This document shows positions 63,511 to 64,000 of a stretch of 64,000 nucleotides of DNA, in pieces (position 1 is the first letter of the stretch; each line of letters starts with the position of its first letter). The notes beneath the pieces are model-generated. The model was not told the origin of the DNA. It searched no databases and saw only the letters and a program-made list of their open reading frames with translations. Both the position numbers and the translations under genes were made by a program. The stretch covers positions 62,001 through 126,000 of the forward strand of contig NZ_JAUHTQ010000009.1 of NCBI RefSeq assembly GCF_030418165.1. Direction: 5' to 3'. Source of the stretch: Ureibacillus aquaedulcis (GTDB lineage: Bacteria; Bacillota; Bacilli; Bacillales_A; Planococcaceae).

Positions 63511-64000
63511 TTAGGCATTTAATCGTTCTCTTAAAAATTGCTTGATAAGATAGGCACTAATCTCCAAGTCCTCTTCTAGAGGAAAATGTCCGGTATTTAA
63601 TAGATGAACTTCGCAATCTCTAAGATCTTTCTGGAAGGCCAATGCACCTTTTGGTCCAAAGAAAACATCATTTTTTCCCCATACTACCAATGTAGGCGGT
63701 TGGTGAGCTTTAAAATACTCTTGCCATTCTGCATACTGTTTAACATTATTTTGATAATCGTAAAACAGAGCAAGCTGTATTTCTTTATTGCCGGGACGAT
63801 CCAAAACGAATTGATCCATGTTCCATGCATCGGGGCTCATTCGTTCTGGGTTACGAGTTCCATTTGTATATTGATACTTTGTAAAGTCTGCCGACAATAA
63901 GGCTTTAATGTTATTCTTATTTTCCTCTACAGGATTTTCCCAATATGCGCGTATAGGATCCCAAGCAGATAATAATCCTTCCTCATAAGCATTTCCATTC
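63511..64000 (-). CDS. Alpha/beta hydrolase, 5' part beyond the window
   Basis: The minus-strand frame is open from the window edge to the stop at 63511 (163 codons). The visible part is the cap region and C-terminal catalytic region: PPTLVVWGKNDVFFGPKG (Asp region) and LLNTGHFPLEEDL (His). The Ser elbow lies beyond the window. Likely a fluoroacetate dehalogenase/epoxide-hydrolase-like alpha/beta hydrolase; substrate unknown. Confidence 0.85.
   Translation of the reverse strand, partial: NGNAYEEGLLSAWDPIRAYWENPVEENKNNIKALLSADFTKYQYTNGTRNPERMSPDAWNMDQFVLDRPGNKEIQLALFYDYQNNVKQYAEWQEYFKAHQPPTLVVWGKNDVFFGPKGALAFQKDLRDCEVHLLNTGHFPLEEDLEISAYLIKQFLRERLNA

Overview
The window reads as chromosomal DNA of a low-GC, spore-forming Gram-positive bacterium of the Bacillales. 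Support comes from spore coat F-like proteins, a spore-photoproduct-lyase-like radical SAM protein, three sigma-B-type stress promoters, and FosB, CzrA/CzcD, AdhR/AdhA, YdfHIJ and Blt/BltR-like sets. A Planococcaceae member (Lysinibacillus/Solibacillus-like) is plausible, but that is inference. I see no rRNA, tRNA, prophage or CRISPR. Both ends cut through genes: a chemoreceptor at the left and an alpha/beta hydrolase at the right.

Layout. 1-4.7 kb: chemoreceptor end, a MerR-controlled multidrug exporter, a membrane protein and two small coat-F-like genes. 4.7-10.7 kb: a six-gene minus-strand run (three tandem class-M-like sirtuins, an HD hydrolase, nicotinate phosphoribosyltransferase, mnmA), an NAD-centred cluster. 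10.9-14.2 kb: HxlR and Lrp regulators, a cysteine hydrolase and an ABC exporter. 14.3-15.45 kb: an array of about 22 exact-length 52-bp repeats, each with a short hairpin. 15.5-20 kb: DUF4184 membrane protein, copper-storage-like Cys-rich protein, SDR, GAF-GGDEF protein and a decayed ABC transporter. 20-23.7 kb: orphan TerF-like protein and three YflT-type stress proteins, each with its own sigma-B-type promoter. 23.7-28.9 kb: acyl-CoA dehydrogenase pair with enoyl-CoA hydratase, then AdhA/AdhR-type aldehyde response. 29-36 kb: CzrA/CzcD metal efflux, two LysR/anion-exporter divergent pairs, radical SAM protein. 36-51.4 kb: mostly single-gene transcription units (thioesterase, acetyltransferases, AraC regulator, two histidine phosphatases, small membrane proteins, DUF2089 operon, DUF1259 protein, FosB, MetE-like enzyme). 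51.4-56.1 kb: a dispersed GC-rich repeat element and an MMPL exporter with its two-component system. 56.2-64 kb: YitT-family protein with a MerR regulator, phosphoesterase, VanZ-like, DinB, TetR/SMR efflux operon, hydrolase.

Taken together this is an accessory, stress-and-efflux-rich stretch: at least eight regulator/transporter or regulator/enzyme pairs, many with a readable operator between divergent genes (three MerR promoters with 19-bp spacers, a CzrA palindrome, a TetR palindrome inside a promoter spacer, a LysR dyad). The two things I find least explained are the sirtuin/NAD cluster and the 52-bp hairpin array.
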